Shown here: in pieces, positions 43,926 to 52,501 of the stretch
How positions within the stretch are numbered: position 1 is the stretch's first letter
Layout: the number at the start of each line of letters is the position of its first letter
NCBI RefSeq assembly: GCF_041200175.1
Contig: NZ_CP165727.1
Span: forward strand, 7,372,001 to 7,436,000
DNA length: 64,000 bases
Direction: 5' to 3'
Origin: Streptomyces sp. R33
GTDB lineage: Bacteria > Actinomycetota > Actinomycetes > Streptomycetales > Streptomycetaceae
Made by a program: the position numbers and the translations under genes
Notes under the pieces: model-generated
The model's database searches: none
What the model was told of the DNA's origin: nothing
The model's input: the letters and a program-made list of their open reading frames with translations, nothing else

Positions 43926-44633
43926 CTATTCGGCGGCCGGCATGGGGCGCTGGCTCGGCGGGACCAGCGTATGGCTGGCGATCACGGCTGCTTGGACGCG
44001 GCCCTCCACACCCAACTTGGTGAACAGACGCGAGATGATGTTCTTGACGGTCTTCTCGGCGAGGAAAAGCCGCTTGCCGATCTCCCGGTTGGTGAGACCC
44101 TCGCTGACCATGACGAGGACCTCCTTCTCCCGGTCGGTGAAGCCGGGCAGACCCGGGACCTGCTCCTCCTTGGGCACGTCACCGCGCATGCGGGCCATCA
44201 GCCGGGTCGTGGCTCCGGGATCGAGCATGGACTGGCCGGCCGCGACCGTGCGTACGGCGGTGACCAGGTCGGTGCCGGTGATCTGCTTCAGTACGTAGCC
44301 GGAGGCGCCCGCCATCACAGCGTCCAGCAGGGCCTCCTCGTCATCGAACGAGGTGAGCATCAGGCAGGCCAGCTCGGGCATCCGCGAGCGCAGCTCCCGG
44401 CACACCCTCACCCCGTCTCCGTCCTGGAGTCGTACGTCCAGGATCGCCACCTGGGGGCGCAGCGCGGGGATCCGGACCAGGGCCTGTTCCGCCGTGCCCG
44501 CCTCGCCGACCACGTTCAGGTCCGGCTCCGCGTCCAGCAGATCGTGCACCCCGCGGCGCACGACTTCATGGTCGTCGAGGAGGAAGACCGTGATCGGCGT
44601 CTTGGCGGGGGAGGGAGCACCGCTGTCGGTCAT
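43926..44633 (-). CDS. DosR/OsdR-like response regulator (copy 1)
   Basis: 235-residue NarL/FixJ-type regulator. The receiver (about 14-130) shows VFLLDDHEVVRRGVHDLLD, the phospho-Asp in VAILDVRLQDGDGV, and SGYVLKQITGTDLV. The LuxR-type HTH (about 165-225) shows LTNREIGKRLFLAEKTVKN and ISRLFTKLGV, with the Lys, Val and Asn positions used by DosR for its boxes. Its nearest kinase is the DosS-like gene at 45853, separated by two genes. It is divergent from the STAS gene with several boxes between, so autoregulation is likely. Confidence 0.93.
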   Translation of the reverse strand: MTDSGAPSPAKTPITVFLLDDHEVVRRGVHDLLDAEPDLNVVGEAGTAEQALVRIPALRPQVAILDVRLQDGDGVRVCRELRSRMPELACLMLTSFDDEEALLDAVMAGASGYVLKQITGTDLVTAVRTVAAGQSMLDPGATTRLMARMRGDVPKEEQVPGLPGFTDREKEVLVMVSEGLTNREIGKRLFLAEKTVKNIISRLFTKLGVEGRVQAAVIASHTLVPPSQRPMPAAE

Positions 44634-44696
44634 GACGCAACTCCTTCGGCTGGGTCCGTCCGGGGCGCACGAACTCCAGCATCCTGCCTGCCGAAG

Positions 44697-44779
44697 GGGC
44701 CGAACGGACAGGGCCGATAGGCCCTCATCCACCCGTTTCCCCGCGGAAAGAGGCCCCATGGGAAAGGGACCTTCGGCCC
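44697..44779. promoter_or_regulatory. Three DosR/OsdR-type boxes between the regulator and the STAS gene
   Basis: GGGCCGAACGGACA (44697-44710, one weak half), GGGCCGATAGGCCC (44711-44724) and GGGACCTTCGGCCC (44766-44779). The last two are offset 55 bp. They are in the divergent promoter of the response regulator. Confidence 0.6.
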
Positions 44780-44892
44780 TCCACAGGGGGCATATGGACC
44801 TTCCCCGGACCGGTCTGAGTCCGGTGAGCTGGAGCCGCACGGGGAAAGGCGCGGCTCGGCTTCAGAGCCGCACGCAGCGTGGAGGCTCCGAA

Positions 44893-45216
44893 ATGACCGC
44901 CTTGATCGATCTGAAGGCCGTGGTGAGGAACGACGGTGATCTGCGCGTCACCTTGGCAGGAGAACTCGACTTCCACACGGCGGCGCAGGTGGAGCCCCGC
45001 CTCACCGAACTCGCCGCGTCCGTTCAACACGGCCTCGTCCTGGACCTGTCCGGGATCTCCTTCTGCGACAGCTCGGGCATCGACCTCTTCATGCGCGTGC
45101 ACCACCGCTGCCGCTCGGCCGGAACCACGCTCCGGCTGTGTGGCGTGCCCCCTCTGGTGGCCAAGTCGATGCGGGTGCTCGGGGCCGACCGCGAGCTGGG
45201 GCTCGCGGCGGCCTGA
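44893..45216 (+). CDS. STAS-domain anti-anti-sigma factor
   Basis: 107 residues: LRVTLAGELDFHTAAQVEPR, then VLDLSGISFCDSSGIDLFMR, where the first Ser after CD is the usual phosphorylation site. Such proteins release a sigma factor by binding its anti-sigma kinase. No anti-sigma kinase or sigma gene is in the window. GGAGG lies seven bases before the ATG. Divergent from the DosR-like regulator, so it may link the hypoxia and general stress responses. Confidence 0.9.
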   Translation: MTALIDLKAVVRNDGDLRVTLAGELDFHTAAQVEPRLTELAASVQHGLVLDLSGISFCDSSGIDLFMRVHHRCRSAGTTLRLCGVPPLVAKSMRVLGADRELGLAAA

Positions 45217-45249
45217 TCAGGGCGGTGGCCGGAGTCTGTTTCCGGGTCG

Positions 45250-45263
45250 GGACCGTTCGTCCC
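45250..45263. promoter_or_regulatory. Single DosR/OsdR-type box before the PNPOx gene
   Basis: GGACCGTTCGTCCC matches the consensus at 11 of 12 defined positions. No second box is seen at plus or minus 21 bp. It lies 110 bases before the start at 45374. Confidence 0.5.
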
Positions 45264-45373
45264 TGGTTCTCGTGGTGCTCGAGAAGGAGGCTGGTGGCTC
45301 GGAAGCCGCAAGACCGACCGATGCCGGATGAAGGTGCGCAGGATGAAGGAGGGCGGCGGCATACAGCGCACCG

Positions 45374-45838
45374 ATGCAGGATGGCGATGTGACGGCCGCC
45401 CGGCACATGCGAGAGCTCGACAGGACGGAGGCGCTGAGACTGGTGGCGACCGTGTCCCTGGGACGAATCGTCTTCACGCAGCACGCTCTGCCGGCAGTGC
45501 GCCCGGTCAACCATCTCGTCGAGGGCGAGGACATCATCGTGCGGATCCACGACGACGGGGCGCTCACATCCCTCATGGCCCCGGCCGATGTCACCGGCGT
45601 GGTCGTCGCCTACGAAGCGGACGCCATCGATCCCGTCACCCACCTCGGCTGGAGCGTCGTCGTCACCGGCTACGCGCGGCCGGTGGCCGACGCCGACGAG
45701 GCGGCCCGGTTCGCTTCCATGCTGCGTCCTTGGGCGGGACGCCCCACGGCCCGGGCCCTGCGGATCCGCCCCGCCCTCGTCACCGGATTCCGGCTGGAAG
45801 CGGAGCGGACGCTGCCGGAGACGGCTGCCCGGGGATGA
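45374..45838 (+). CDS. Pyridoxamine-phosphate-oxidase-fold protein (copy 1)
   Basis: 154 residues, split-barrel flavin-binding fold: RTEALRLVATVSLGRIVFTQ, LPAVRPVNHLVEGEDIIVRI, TGVVVAYEADAIDP, GWSVVVTGYARPV. Homologous to 59419-59889 (around two thirds identical by eye) and to the C-terminal part of 31799-32482. These proteins bind FMN or F420; the reaction is unknown. Start choice is uncertain; GTG 45389 is an alternative. Confidence 0.87.
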   Translation: MQDGDVTAARHMRELDRTEALRLVATVSLGRIVFTQHALPAVRPVNHLVEGEDIIVRIHDDGALTSLMAPADVTGVVVAYEADAIDPVTHLGWSVVVTGYARPVADADEAARFASMLRPWAGRPTARALRIRPALVTGFRLEAERTLPETAARG

Positions 45839-45852
45839 TCGAGTCGGCCCCG

Positions 45853-47571
45853 TCAGCTCCCGGTGGGGAGCGGTGCCCGCCAGACGAGTCGGCTGCCCCC
45901 GTCGCCGGGGGTGTCCACGGTGAAGGACCCGCCCACGCCCCGCGCCCGGTCGTCGAGGTTGCGCAGGCCGCTCCTGCGGCCCTGGGCCGGGATGCCCCTG
46001 CCGTTGTCCGAGACCGTCAGCACGATCTCGCCCGGCTCCGCCTTGAGGGCCACGGCGACCCTGGTCGCCCCTGCGTGGCGCGCGGCGTTGCTCAAGAGCT
46101 CGCCCAGCGCAGCCATGACGTGGTCGGCCACCTCGGACGGGACGTCCGTGTCGAGCAGGCCCTCCATGCTCAGACGCGGCGGATGGCCGAGGGTGATGGC
46201 CGCGTCGCCGACCGCCCGGGCAGCGCGGGCCCGCAGACCCGGTCCGCTCTCACGATCCTTGGTACGCAGACCGAAGATCGTCGATCGGATGATCTTGATG
46301 GTCTCGTCCAGGTCGTCGACCGCACGGCTGATGCGCTCGGCGGCCCCCTCGTGCTCGACGAGCCGCGCGGCGCTCTGGAGGGTCATGCCCGTGGCGAAGA
46401 GCCGCTGGATGGCCAGGTCGTGCAGGTCCCGTGCGATCCGGTCCCGCTCCTCCAGCAGTGCGATCTGCTCGGTGTCCCGGCGCCGCTCCGCCAGCTCCAG
46501 GGCGATGGCCGCCTGCCCCGCGAAGGCGACGAGCGGCTCCAACTCGTTCTCGCCGAAGACGGGCTCGCCGGCTGCGCGCGCGAGCAGGAGTACGCCCCTG
46601 CTCTCTCCGCCTGTGGTGCCCAGCGGGACCGCGACGGCGGGACCCAGCCCGCCCTGTGTCTGCGCATCGGCCGGATAGCGGCCGTTGTCCGAGGCGTGAA
46701 CGACCGCCACGGGTTGCCCGGTCTGGTGAGCGGTTCCCGAGAGAGATCCTGCGAAGGGGACGACGAGCCCCTGCCGGGCCTTGCTGTCCGCACCGGCCGC
46801 GAACTCCACGAACAGCCCCTCGGCACCGGGAACCGGCATGGAGATGTCCGAGATGCGGGCGCCCGTGATCTCCCGTGCCCGGAGGGCGATGAGCTCCAGC
46901 ACAGCCGGACGGGGACTGCCCGACAGCAGGCTCTCGGTGATCTCCGCATTGGCCTTGAGCCACCGCTGCTGGCGCTGCGACGCCTCGTACAGCCGGGCGT
47001 TGTCGATCGCCACGCCCGCCGCCACCGAGAGGGTGGAGATCACCGTCTCGTCCTCGGTGTCGAAATCGACCCCGCCCCGCTTGTCGGTCAGATAGAGGTT
47101 CCCGAACACCTCGTCCCGCACCCGGATCGGCACGCCGAGGAACGTGCGCATGGGCGGGTGGTGCGGTGGAAACCCGTACGACGAGGAGTGAGCACCGAGA
47201 TCGGTGAGGCGCAAGGGCTCCGGGTGGTGGATGACTTCTCCGAGCAGACCGTGACCAGCCGGCAGGGGACCGATTTCGGCGATGGCTTCCTCGGTGAGCC
47301 CCACGGTCAGGAACTGCGACAGCGTGCGGCCGTGGGGGCCGATGACCCCCAGCGCCCCGTACTCGGCGTCCACGAGCAGCGCCGCTGCCTCCACGATCCG
47401 CCGCAACACCTGGGCCAGATCCAGTTCCCGGCCCACCGAGACGACGGCCTCCAGCAGGCTGTGCACCCGGTCCCGGGTGCCGCGCACGGCGTCGATTCGT
47501 ACTTGGAGCTCGTCGAGCAGCTCGTCCAGCCGCATCCGAGGCACTTGCGTCAACGGATCCCCCACACCCAC
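45853..47571 (-). CDS. DosS-like GAF sensor histidine kinase (copy 1)
   Basis: 572 residues: two GAF domains (about 45-200 and 220-370), dimerisation/phosphoacceptor helix with RDLHDLAIQRLFATGMTLQS (His in the third position), and an HATPase domain (GELLSNAARHAGATRVAV, DNGRGIPAQGRRSGL). GAF-A carries YGFPPHHPPMRTFLGVPIR, which includes the histidine region that binds haem in DosS/DosT, so O2, NO or redox sensing is plausible. GTG 47571 has AGGGGA six bases upstream. It is convergent with the PNPOx gene and divergent from PPK2. Confidence 0.92.
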   Translation of the reverse strand: MGVGDPLTQVPRMRLDELLDELQVRIDAVRGTRDRVHSLLEAVVSVGRELDLAQVLRRIVEAAALLVDAEYGALGVIGPHGRTLSQFLTVGLTEEAIAEIGPLPAGHGLLGEVIHHPEPLRLTDLGAHSSSYGFPPHHPPMRTFLGVPIRVRDEVFGNLYLTDKRGGVDFDTEDETVISTLSVAAGVAIDNARLYEASQRQQRWLKANAEITESLLSGSPRPAVLELIALRAREITGARISDISMPVPGAEGLFVEFAAGADSKARQGLVVPFAGSLSGTAHQTGQPVAVVHASDNGRYPADAQTQGGLGPAVAVPLGTTGGESRGVLLLARAAGEPVFGENELEPLVAFAGQAAIALELAERRRDTEQIALLEERDRIARDLHDLAIQRLFATGMTLQSAARLVEHEGAAERISRAVDDLDETIKIIRSTIFGLRTKDRESGPGLRARAARAVGDAAITLGHPPRLSMEGLLDTDVPSEVADHVMAALGELLSNAARHAGATRVAVALKAEPGEIVLTVSDNGRGIPAQGRRSGLRNLDDRARGVGGSFTVDTPGDGGSRLVWRAPLPTGS

Positions 47572-47763
47572 GTGATTCCCCTTCGCCGCCCGCCCCGTGC
47601 GGAGCCAGCGTATCGACAGCCCGGCCTTGCGGGGCGGGGAGCGGGAACGCCGGCAGGACGACGGGATCGCGACGCGCCGAGGCGTGAGCGGCGTCGTTGC
47701 GTACGGCCGCTGGCCGTGACTGACTTGATCGCAGAATCGGACGGCAGAGGGGCGGAGACGGCC

Positions 47764-48477
47764 ATGGGCCTTAAGAAGGCGGTCTACGAGAGAGAACTGC
47801 TGCGGCTCCAGACGGAGCTGGTCAAGCTCCAGGAGTGGACGCGCGCGGAAGGCGCCCGCCTGGTCGTCGTCTTCGAGGGGCGTGACGCCGCGGGCAAGGG
47901 GGGCACGATCAAGCGCGTCGCAGAACACCTCAATCCCCGTGTCGCACGCATCGCCGCGCTGCCCACACCGACGGAGCGGGAGCGTACCCAGTGGTACTTC
48001 CAGCGGTACGTCGAGCACCTGCCCGCCGCCGGCGAGATCGTGCTGTTCGACCGCAGCTGGTACAACCGGGCCGGGGTCGAGCACGTCATGGGCTTCTGCA
48101 CGCCCGCGGAACACCAGCTCTTCCTGCGGCAGTGTCCGGTCTTCGAGCGGATGCTGGTGGAGGACGGGATCCTGCTCCGCAAGTACTGGTTCTCCGTCAG
48201 CGATGCAGTGCAGGAGGAGCGGTTCCGCGCCCGTGCGGAGGACCCGTTGCGCCGGTGGAAGCTCTCCCCGATGGATCTGGAGTCCCTCACGCGACTGAAC
48301 CGCGGTAGGCGCCGGTGGTGTCTACTCCCGGATTTCCAGGACCTCGGTCAACGGGCGGCGGGGCGTGTCGGGGCCTGCGGGGCCGTAGCCGAGGCGGAAG
48401 ACCATTTGCACGTGTCCCATGGCCGCGACCGGGTCGCGGGCCGTCCAGCGCAACTCCGGCCACTCCAGGGGGTGTGA
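47764..48477 (+). pseudogene. ppk2: Polyphosphate kinase 2, C-terminally truncated
   Basis: The first about 180 residues are a good PPK2: Walker A VVFEGRDAAGKGGTIKR, Walker B EIVLFDRSWYNRAGVEHVMG and lid region RVEDPLRRW-like (RAEDPLRRWKLSPMDLESL). After LESLTRL the normal continuation (RWEDYSRAKDEMF type, about 60 more residues) is replaced by unrelated sequence antisense to the nitroreductase gene, running to a stop at 48477. The last base of homology is near 48300. The lost part forms the end of the active-site lid, so activity is doubtful. ATG 47764 has GGAG eight bases upstream. Confidence 0.8.
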
Positions 48478-49314
48478 CGTCATCGACGTGGCAAGTCCGT
48501 CGGCAGTGGCCTGCAGAAGGACCCGCTCCATTGCCTGGCCGGCGCGCAGCCAGTCGGCTCTCGTGTCCCCCGGGGTGCTCAGCAGAGCCAGTTGCGGCCG
48601 CTTCTCGAACACGGCCCAGCCGCGATCCGGTATCGGGTTGGCCCAGCCGAAGTCACGTACGGGCGTGCGGCCGCCAGAAGCCTTCGGTCCGAACGCGGCG
48701 GCGGGAATGCCGTCACTACGCGTGCCCGAAGCGTCCTGCGTGGGGGAGGCCCAGGTCGCGGTTTCCGCCCGGGCGAGCGGATCGATCTCCTCGCGGTGTT
48801 CTGCGTCCCGTACCAGCCCGAGCACGGTGTCGATGTGCCAGGTGTCCGGGACGGTGAGGCGGCAGCCTTCCAAGTGGGCCGCGGCCCACAGACCGTCGAG
48901 CAGTGCGGTCGGCACCGGCTCCTCGCTGAAGGGGTAGCGGCTGGTGTGCCGGCGCCGGACGGCGTCGTGCAGGGAGGCGAGCTCGCGGTCCGCGCCCGCA
49001 GTTTCGTCGATGGTCACCGTGGCGAGCAGCCATGGTTCGGCGTCGTCGGGCAGGAGCTGAACGCGGACGGGGAGACCGATCCGGGCTGCGGACACGCGGA
49101 GGTTGAACAGTGCCGCGGCACAGCCGAGGTGGAGGCTGCGGTGGTTCGGGTCGGTCCGCGTCATCGCGCGTTCCGGATCGCCGTACAGGGCGAGGGCGCC
49201 GCTGCCGGCATGGAACACGAACTTCCATGGCTGGGCGTTGTGCATGGACGGGGCGGTGACGGCGTCGCCGACGAGCTGGATGACGGTGTCGGGGTCGAGG
49301 TGTGTTGCGGTCAC
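48322..49314 (-). CDS. Acg-like nitroreductase-family protein
   Basis: 330 residues. The N-terminus AVTAPSMHNAQPWKFVFHAG and the block RTDPNHRSLHLGCAAALFNL are typical of Acg/Rv2032, Rv3127 and Rv3131, three DosR-regulon proteins related to flavin nitroreductases but thought to sequester FMN rather than turn over. A second half (LLQATADGLATSMTSHPLEW, VQMVFRLGYGPAG) completes the duplicated fold. GTG 49314 has AGGA eight bases upstream. Likely in a run with the USP upstream (25-bp gap). Its C-terminus abuts the truncated PPK2. Confidence 0.9.
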   Translation of the reverse strand: MTATHLDPDTVIQLVGDAVTAPSMHNAQPWKFVFHAGSGALALYGDPERAMTRTDPNHRSLHLGCAAALFNLRVSAARIGLPVRVQLLPDDAEPWLLATVTIDETAGADRELASLHDAVRRRHTSRYPFSEEPVPTALLDGLWAAAHLEGCRLTVPDTWHIDTVLGLVRDAEHREEIDPLARAETATWASPTQDASGTRSDGIPAAAFGPKASGGRTPVRDFGWANPIPDRGWAVFEKRPQLALLSTPGDTRADWLRAGQAMERVLLQATADGLATSMTSHPLEWPELRWTARDPVAAMGHVQMVFRLGYGPAGPDTPRRPLTEVLEIRE

Positions 49315-49338
49315 GGGACTGGTCCTGTCTATGCGGCC

Positions 49339-50217
49339 TCAGTCGTGCGCCACGACGGCGACCGGTGAGGTGGCGTGGTGCATCACCGCGTGGGTGATGG
49401 GGCCGATGCGGGCACCGAGTGCCGGACGGCGGATTCGCCGGCCGACCACGACGAGTGCCGCGCCGGACGCGGCGTCCAGGATCTGGCTGGCGGGCTGGCC
49501 GATGACGATGCGGGCATCGAGGGCGAGCCGCGGGTACTTCTTCTCCCAGGGGCTCAGCAGCTCGCGAAGCGTGGTCTCGAGTCCGTCGGCCATCTCCTTC
49601 TCGACGCCGGGATCGAGGACGGGAGCGTAGGAGAAGACCGGCGGGAGCGACCAGCCGTGTACGACGACGAGCGGGCAGGCCCGCCGGTCCGCTTCCTCGC
49701 AGGCGAAAGCGAGGAGCCGATCGCAGTTGCTGCGCAGGTCCACTCCGAGCACCACCGGTCCGGCATCACCCGCGGGCCTGGGCGGACGGTCTTGGCCGTC
49801 GACGGAGCGCACGAGGACGACGGGCGTGTCGGTCTCGGGGATGGTCGCCGAGCCGGTCGAGCCCACGACGAACCCGGCCATGGCGCCGAGACCGCGTGAG
49901 CCGAGCACGAGCAGGTCCGCATCGGCTGCGCAGGAGGCGAGGACCTTGGAGGCCGTGAGTCCTTTGGTGCCGTGGGTGCTGATGTCGAGCGCGCCGTACT
50001 CGCGCAGCAGCCGGTCCCGTGTGCGCGAAAGGAGCTCCTCCGCCCACTGATCACGCGGTTCGGGGAGCGGCACGGCGAAAGGACCGTACTGCGCCCAGTC
50101 TTCCGCGTGGACGAGTTCCAGGGCCGCGCCACGCAGTTCGGCCTCGTGGGCGGCCCAGTCGGCAGCGGCGGTGTCGGCGCCCGATCCGTCCAGACCTACC
50201 GTGATCCGGTTCGACAT
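49339..50217 (-). CDS. Universal stress protein, two domains
   Basis: 292 residues, two UspA domains. Domain 1: ITVGLDGSGADTAAADWAAH and GSRGLGAMAGFVVGSTGSAT; domain 2: VVLGVDLRSNCDRLLAFACE and GRRIRRPALGARIGPITHAV. The second domain's first motif has DLRS in place of DGS. GGAGG lies six bases before ATG 50217. Two boxes lie 66-100 bases upstream of the start. Confidence 0.93.
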   Translation of the reverse strand: MSNRITVGLDGSGADTAAADWAAHEAELRGAALELVHAEDWAQYGPFAVPLPEPRDQWAEELLSRTRDRLLREYGALDISTHGTKGLTASKVLASCAADADLLVLGSRGLGAMAGFVVGSTGSATIPETDTPVVLVRSVDGQDRPPRPAGDAGPVVLGVDLRSNCDRLLAFACEEADRRACPLVVVHGWSLPPVFSYAPVLDPGVEKEMADGLETTLRELLSPWEKKYPRLALDARIVIGQPASQILDAASGAALVVVGRRIRRPALGARIGPITHAVMHHATSPVAVVAHD

Positions 50218-50282
50218 GGTGTTCCTCCCGGGGCCGTATGGTCGGCTTCTCTCAGCCTCTTCCGCTTGTGGTGCCCTGGGAA

Positions 50283-50316
50283 GGACCGAGCGGCCCATCC
50301 GGGGACCGACCGGCCC
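50283..50316. promoter_or_regulatory. Paired DosR/OsdR-type boxes upstream of the USP gene
   Basis: GGACCGAGCGGCCC (50283-50296) and GGACCGACCGGCCC (50303-50316), offset 20 bp and identical at 13 of 14 positions. They are among the best pairs in the island. Confidence 0.7.
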
Positions 50317-50328
50317 CTGCTTGCACAC

Positions 50329-50686
50329 TCAGCTCGGCTCGGCCTCGGCGCAGGTCAGTCTGTTGTCGACTTCGACGGTGATGGCCGAAGGAGCCAGGTG
50401 GAGAGTCCGGGTGAGGACGTCCTCGAGCGTCTCTTGCTGTATCGCGTGGTCGCGACGGAGGAAGAGCCGGATCAGGTCGCTGCGACTGAGGATGCCGACC
50501 ACGCGGCCTTGCTCGTCGACGACCGGCAGCCGCTTGACCCGGTGCCGCTGCATGATGCGGGCCGCGCGGACCACGCTCCACTCAGGTGTCGTACTCCTTC
50601 AGGAGCCGGGCGATCTCCTTGAACGCGGTCGTGCGCCGGACGGTGACGGCGGTGTGCGTCATCAGGTCCGCGACGCTGCGGTGCAT
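50329..50686 (-). pseudogene. Broken CBS-domain gene
   Basis: From ATG 50686 (GAGGG five bases upstream) the first CBS domain starts well (MHRSVADLMTHTAVTVRR, TAFKEIARLLKEYD) and hits a TGA. The frame reopens inside the second CBS domain (VVRAARIMQRHRVKRLPVVD, GRVVGILSRSDLIRLFLR) and runs to 50329, ending in a shortened BON-like tail (APSAITVEVDNRL). About 60-70 residues in the middle are lost and a frameshift remains. It follows the intact CBS gene by only seven bases. Confidence 0.8.
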
Positions 50687-50693
50687 CGTGCCC

Positions 50694-51326
50694 TCAGGCG
50701 GAGACGGGGGCGGTGAAATCCGCCTTGACGTCGACGACGCCCGGTACGGTGCCGGCGGCGCGCACGACGATGTCTTCCATCGCGGGGTCCGGCAGCGACC
50801 CGGTGAGGTAGGCGATGCCGTTGGCGACGTGGACGTGCACCTCGACGGGGCCGTGCGCGTGGACGTGTGCTTCGGCGGGAACCTGCGGGAGCAGCTGGTA
50901 CATGATCAGTTCGCGGATCTCGGCGCCGATGTCCTCGTCCGGGCGCAGGAAGACCTTGAGCAGGTCACCGCGGCTGACGACGCCGACGAGGCGGCCGTCG
51001 CCGTCGACCACGGGAAGGCGCTTGAGGTGCCTTCGGGCCATCAGACGTGCCGCGGTGGGGATGGTGGCGTCCTTCGTGACGGTCACGGCCGGGCGGGTCA
51101 TCAGCTGCTCGGCGGTGGCATCGTGGGCCGTGTCGGAGCCTTGGGGCTTGAGCAGCAGGTCGGCTTCGGAGACGACGCCGACCACCTGTCCGCCCTTGCC
51201 AAGGACGGGGAGCGCGCTGACGTTCCACATCCGCAGCTCTTCCACGATGTCCTTGAACGCGGTTCCTCGGTCGACAGAGATCACGGTGTGTGTCATGACG
51301 TCCTCGACGTTGCGCAGGTGCTTCAT
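50694..51326 (-). CDS. CBS-domain protein with BON domain
   Basis: 210 residues: CBS1 (about 7-60: VEDVMTHTVISVDRGTAFKD, VSALPVLGKGGQVVGVVSEA), CBS2 (about 80-135: RPAVTVTKDATIPTAARLMA, LKRLPVVDGDGRLVGVVSRG) and BON (about 155-208: GPVEVHVHVANGIAYLTGSL). A His-rich stretch (AHVHAHGPVEVHVH) joins CBS2 and BON and could bind metal. AGGAGG-type site before ATG 51326, with paired boxes a further 66-100 bases upstream. Confidence 0.92.
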   Translation of the reverse strand: MKHLRNVEDVMTHTVISVDRGTAFKDIVEELRMWNVSALPVLGKGGQVVGVVSEADLLLKPQGSDTAHDATAEQLMTRPAVTVTKDATIPTAARLMARRHLKRLPVVDGDGRLVGVVSRGDLLKVFLRPDEDIGAEIRELIMYQLLPQVPAEAHVHAHGPVEVHVHVANGIAYLTGSLPDPAMEDIVVRAAGTVPGVVDVKADFTAPVSA

Positions 51327-51391
51327 GGTCTTCCTCCTCGATGGAACGGCCGGCACTTGCGATGGTGCGAAGGGCGACCGTTTTGCGGGTA

Positions 51392-51426
51392 GGGACGTCC
51401 GGGGCCCGAGGCGGTCCGGCCGACCC
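51392..51426. promoter_or_regulatory. Paired DosR/OsdR-type boxes upstream of the CBS gene
   Basis: GGGACGTCCGGGGC (51392-51405) and GGTCCGGCCGACCC (51413-51426), offset 21 bp. The matches are weaker than at other loci but keep the spacing. Confidence 0.45.
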
Positions 51427-51598
51427 TGGCGGGCCCCGCCCGGGGGTGGTTCCATGGAAGTGCGGAAAGGGTCCTTGCGAGGATGCGGAGAAGCGGCCGA
51501 GCGCCGTGCACCGCACAATCGGGATCCGCGAGAAGCGGACGGACTCTTTCCGCCCTTGGTGCGTTCCTCGCACGGGCGTTCACCGGTTTTCCGCTCCT

Positions 51599-52468
51599 TC
51601 AGTCGTGGGCGATGACGGCCACGGGGGCTGCTGCGTGGTGCAGGACCGCGTGGGCGACCGAGCCGAGGTGCGCGCCGAGCGGGGAGCGGCGCACACGGCG
51701 TCCCACGACGACGAGTCCCGCGCCCTGCGAGGCCCGGACGAGATGCCCGCCCGCCGATCCCATGAACACGTTGTGGCTGACGTTCACGTTGGGGAACTTG
51801 TGCTGCCAGGGCAGCAGCATGTCGCCCACCATGTGCGTGACGCTCCTGCCGATGTCCCGTTCGTTGTCCGGGTCGAAGAAGGGGGCGTAGCTGTAGGCGG
51901 CCGGCATCTTCCAGCCGTGCACGGCCCGCAAGGGGCAGTGACGACGGTCCGCCTCTTCGAAGGCGAAGGCGAGTACCCGGTCGCACGCTTCGTGGATGTC
52001 GACGCCCACGACGATCTCGGCGCCGGAGCCGGTGCCCGGGCCGTCCGGGTCGTCGGCGGCGCGAACGAGGACGACCGGGGTGTCCGTCGCGACCACAGTG
52101 GACATCGCCACCGAGCCCGCGACGAAACCGACCAGGCCGCCCAGACCGCGCGATCCCAGAACGAGCAGCCCGGCGTCGGCGGCTTCGGCCGCGAGGGCGG
52201 CGGCCGGCCGGGCCGTCAGGCAGCGGGTCGTGATCTCCAGGTTCTGGTGGCGCCCGTGCAGTTCCTGCGCGGCTTCGGTCAGGGCTTGGTCCGCCCAGCG
52301 GTCCACGTCCTGGCGGCCCAGGCCGGGGAGCACCGGGTCCAAGGGCCAGTCGACGGCGTGCACGAGCCGCAGCGGCACCTGCCGTAGGAGGGCCTCCTGC
52401 GCTGCCCAGCGGGCTGCTCCCCGGCTTTCCGGGGAGCCGTCGACTCCCACGGTCACGTGGTGTTTCAT
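51599..52468 (-). CDS. Universal stress protein, two domains
   Basis: 289 residues, two UspA domains: VTVGVDGSPESRGAARWAAQ with GSRGLGGLVGFVAGSVAMST, and EIVVGVDIHEACDRVLAFAF with GRRVRRSPLGAHLGSVAHAV. Very similar to 49339-50217, suggesting duplication. The CBS-BON gene lies 33 bases upstream, so the two are probably co-transcribed. Confidence 0.93.
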   Translation of the reverse strand: MKHHVTVGVDGSPESRGAARWAAQEALLRQVPLRLVHAVDWPLDPVLPGLGRQDVDRWADQALTEAAQELHGRHQNLEITTRCLTARPAAALAAEAADAGLLVLGSRGLGGLVGFVAGSVAMSTVVATDTPVVLVRAADDPDGPGTGSGAEIVVGVDIHEACDRVLAFAFEEADRRHCPLRAVHGWKMPAAYSYAPFFDPDNERDIGRSVTHMVGDMLLPWQHKFPNVNVSHNVFMGSAGGHLVRASQGAGLVVVGRRVRRSPLGAHLGSVAHAVLHHAAAPVAVIAHD

Positions 52469-52501
52469 GGCTGCGATTCCCTTCGTGAGCTCCGGTGTTC
52501 A

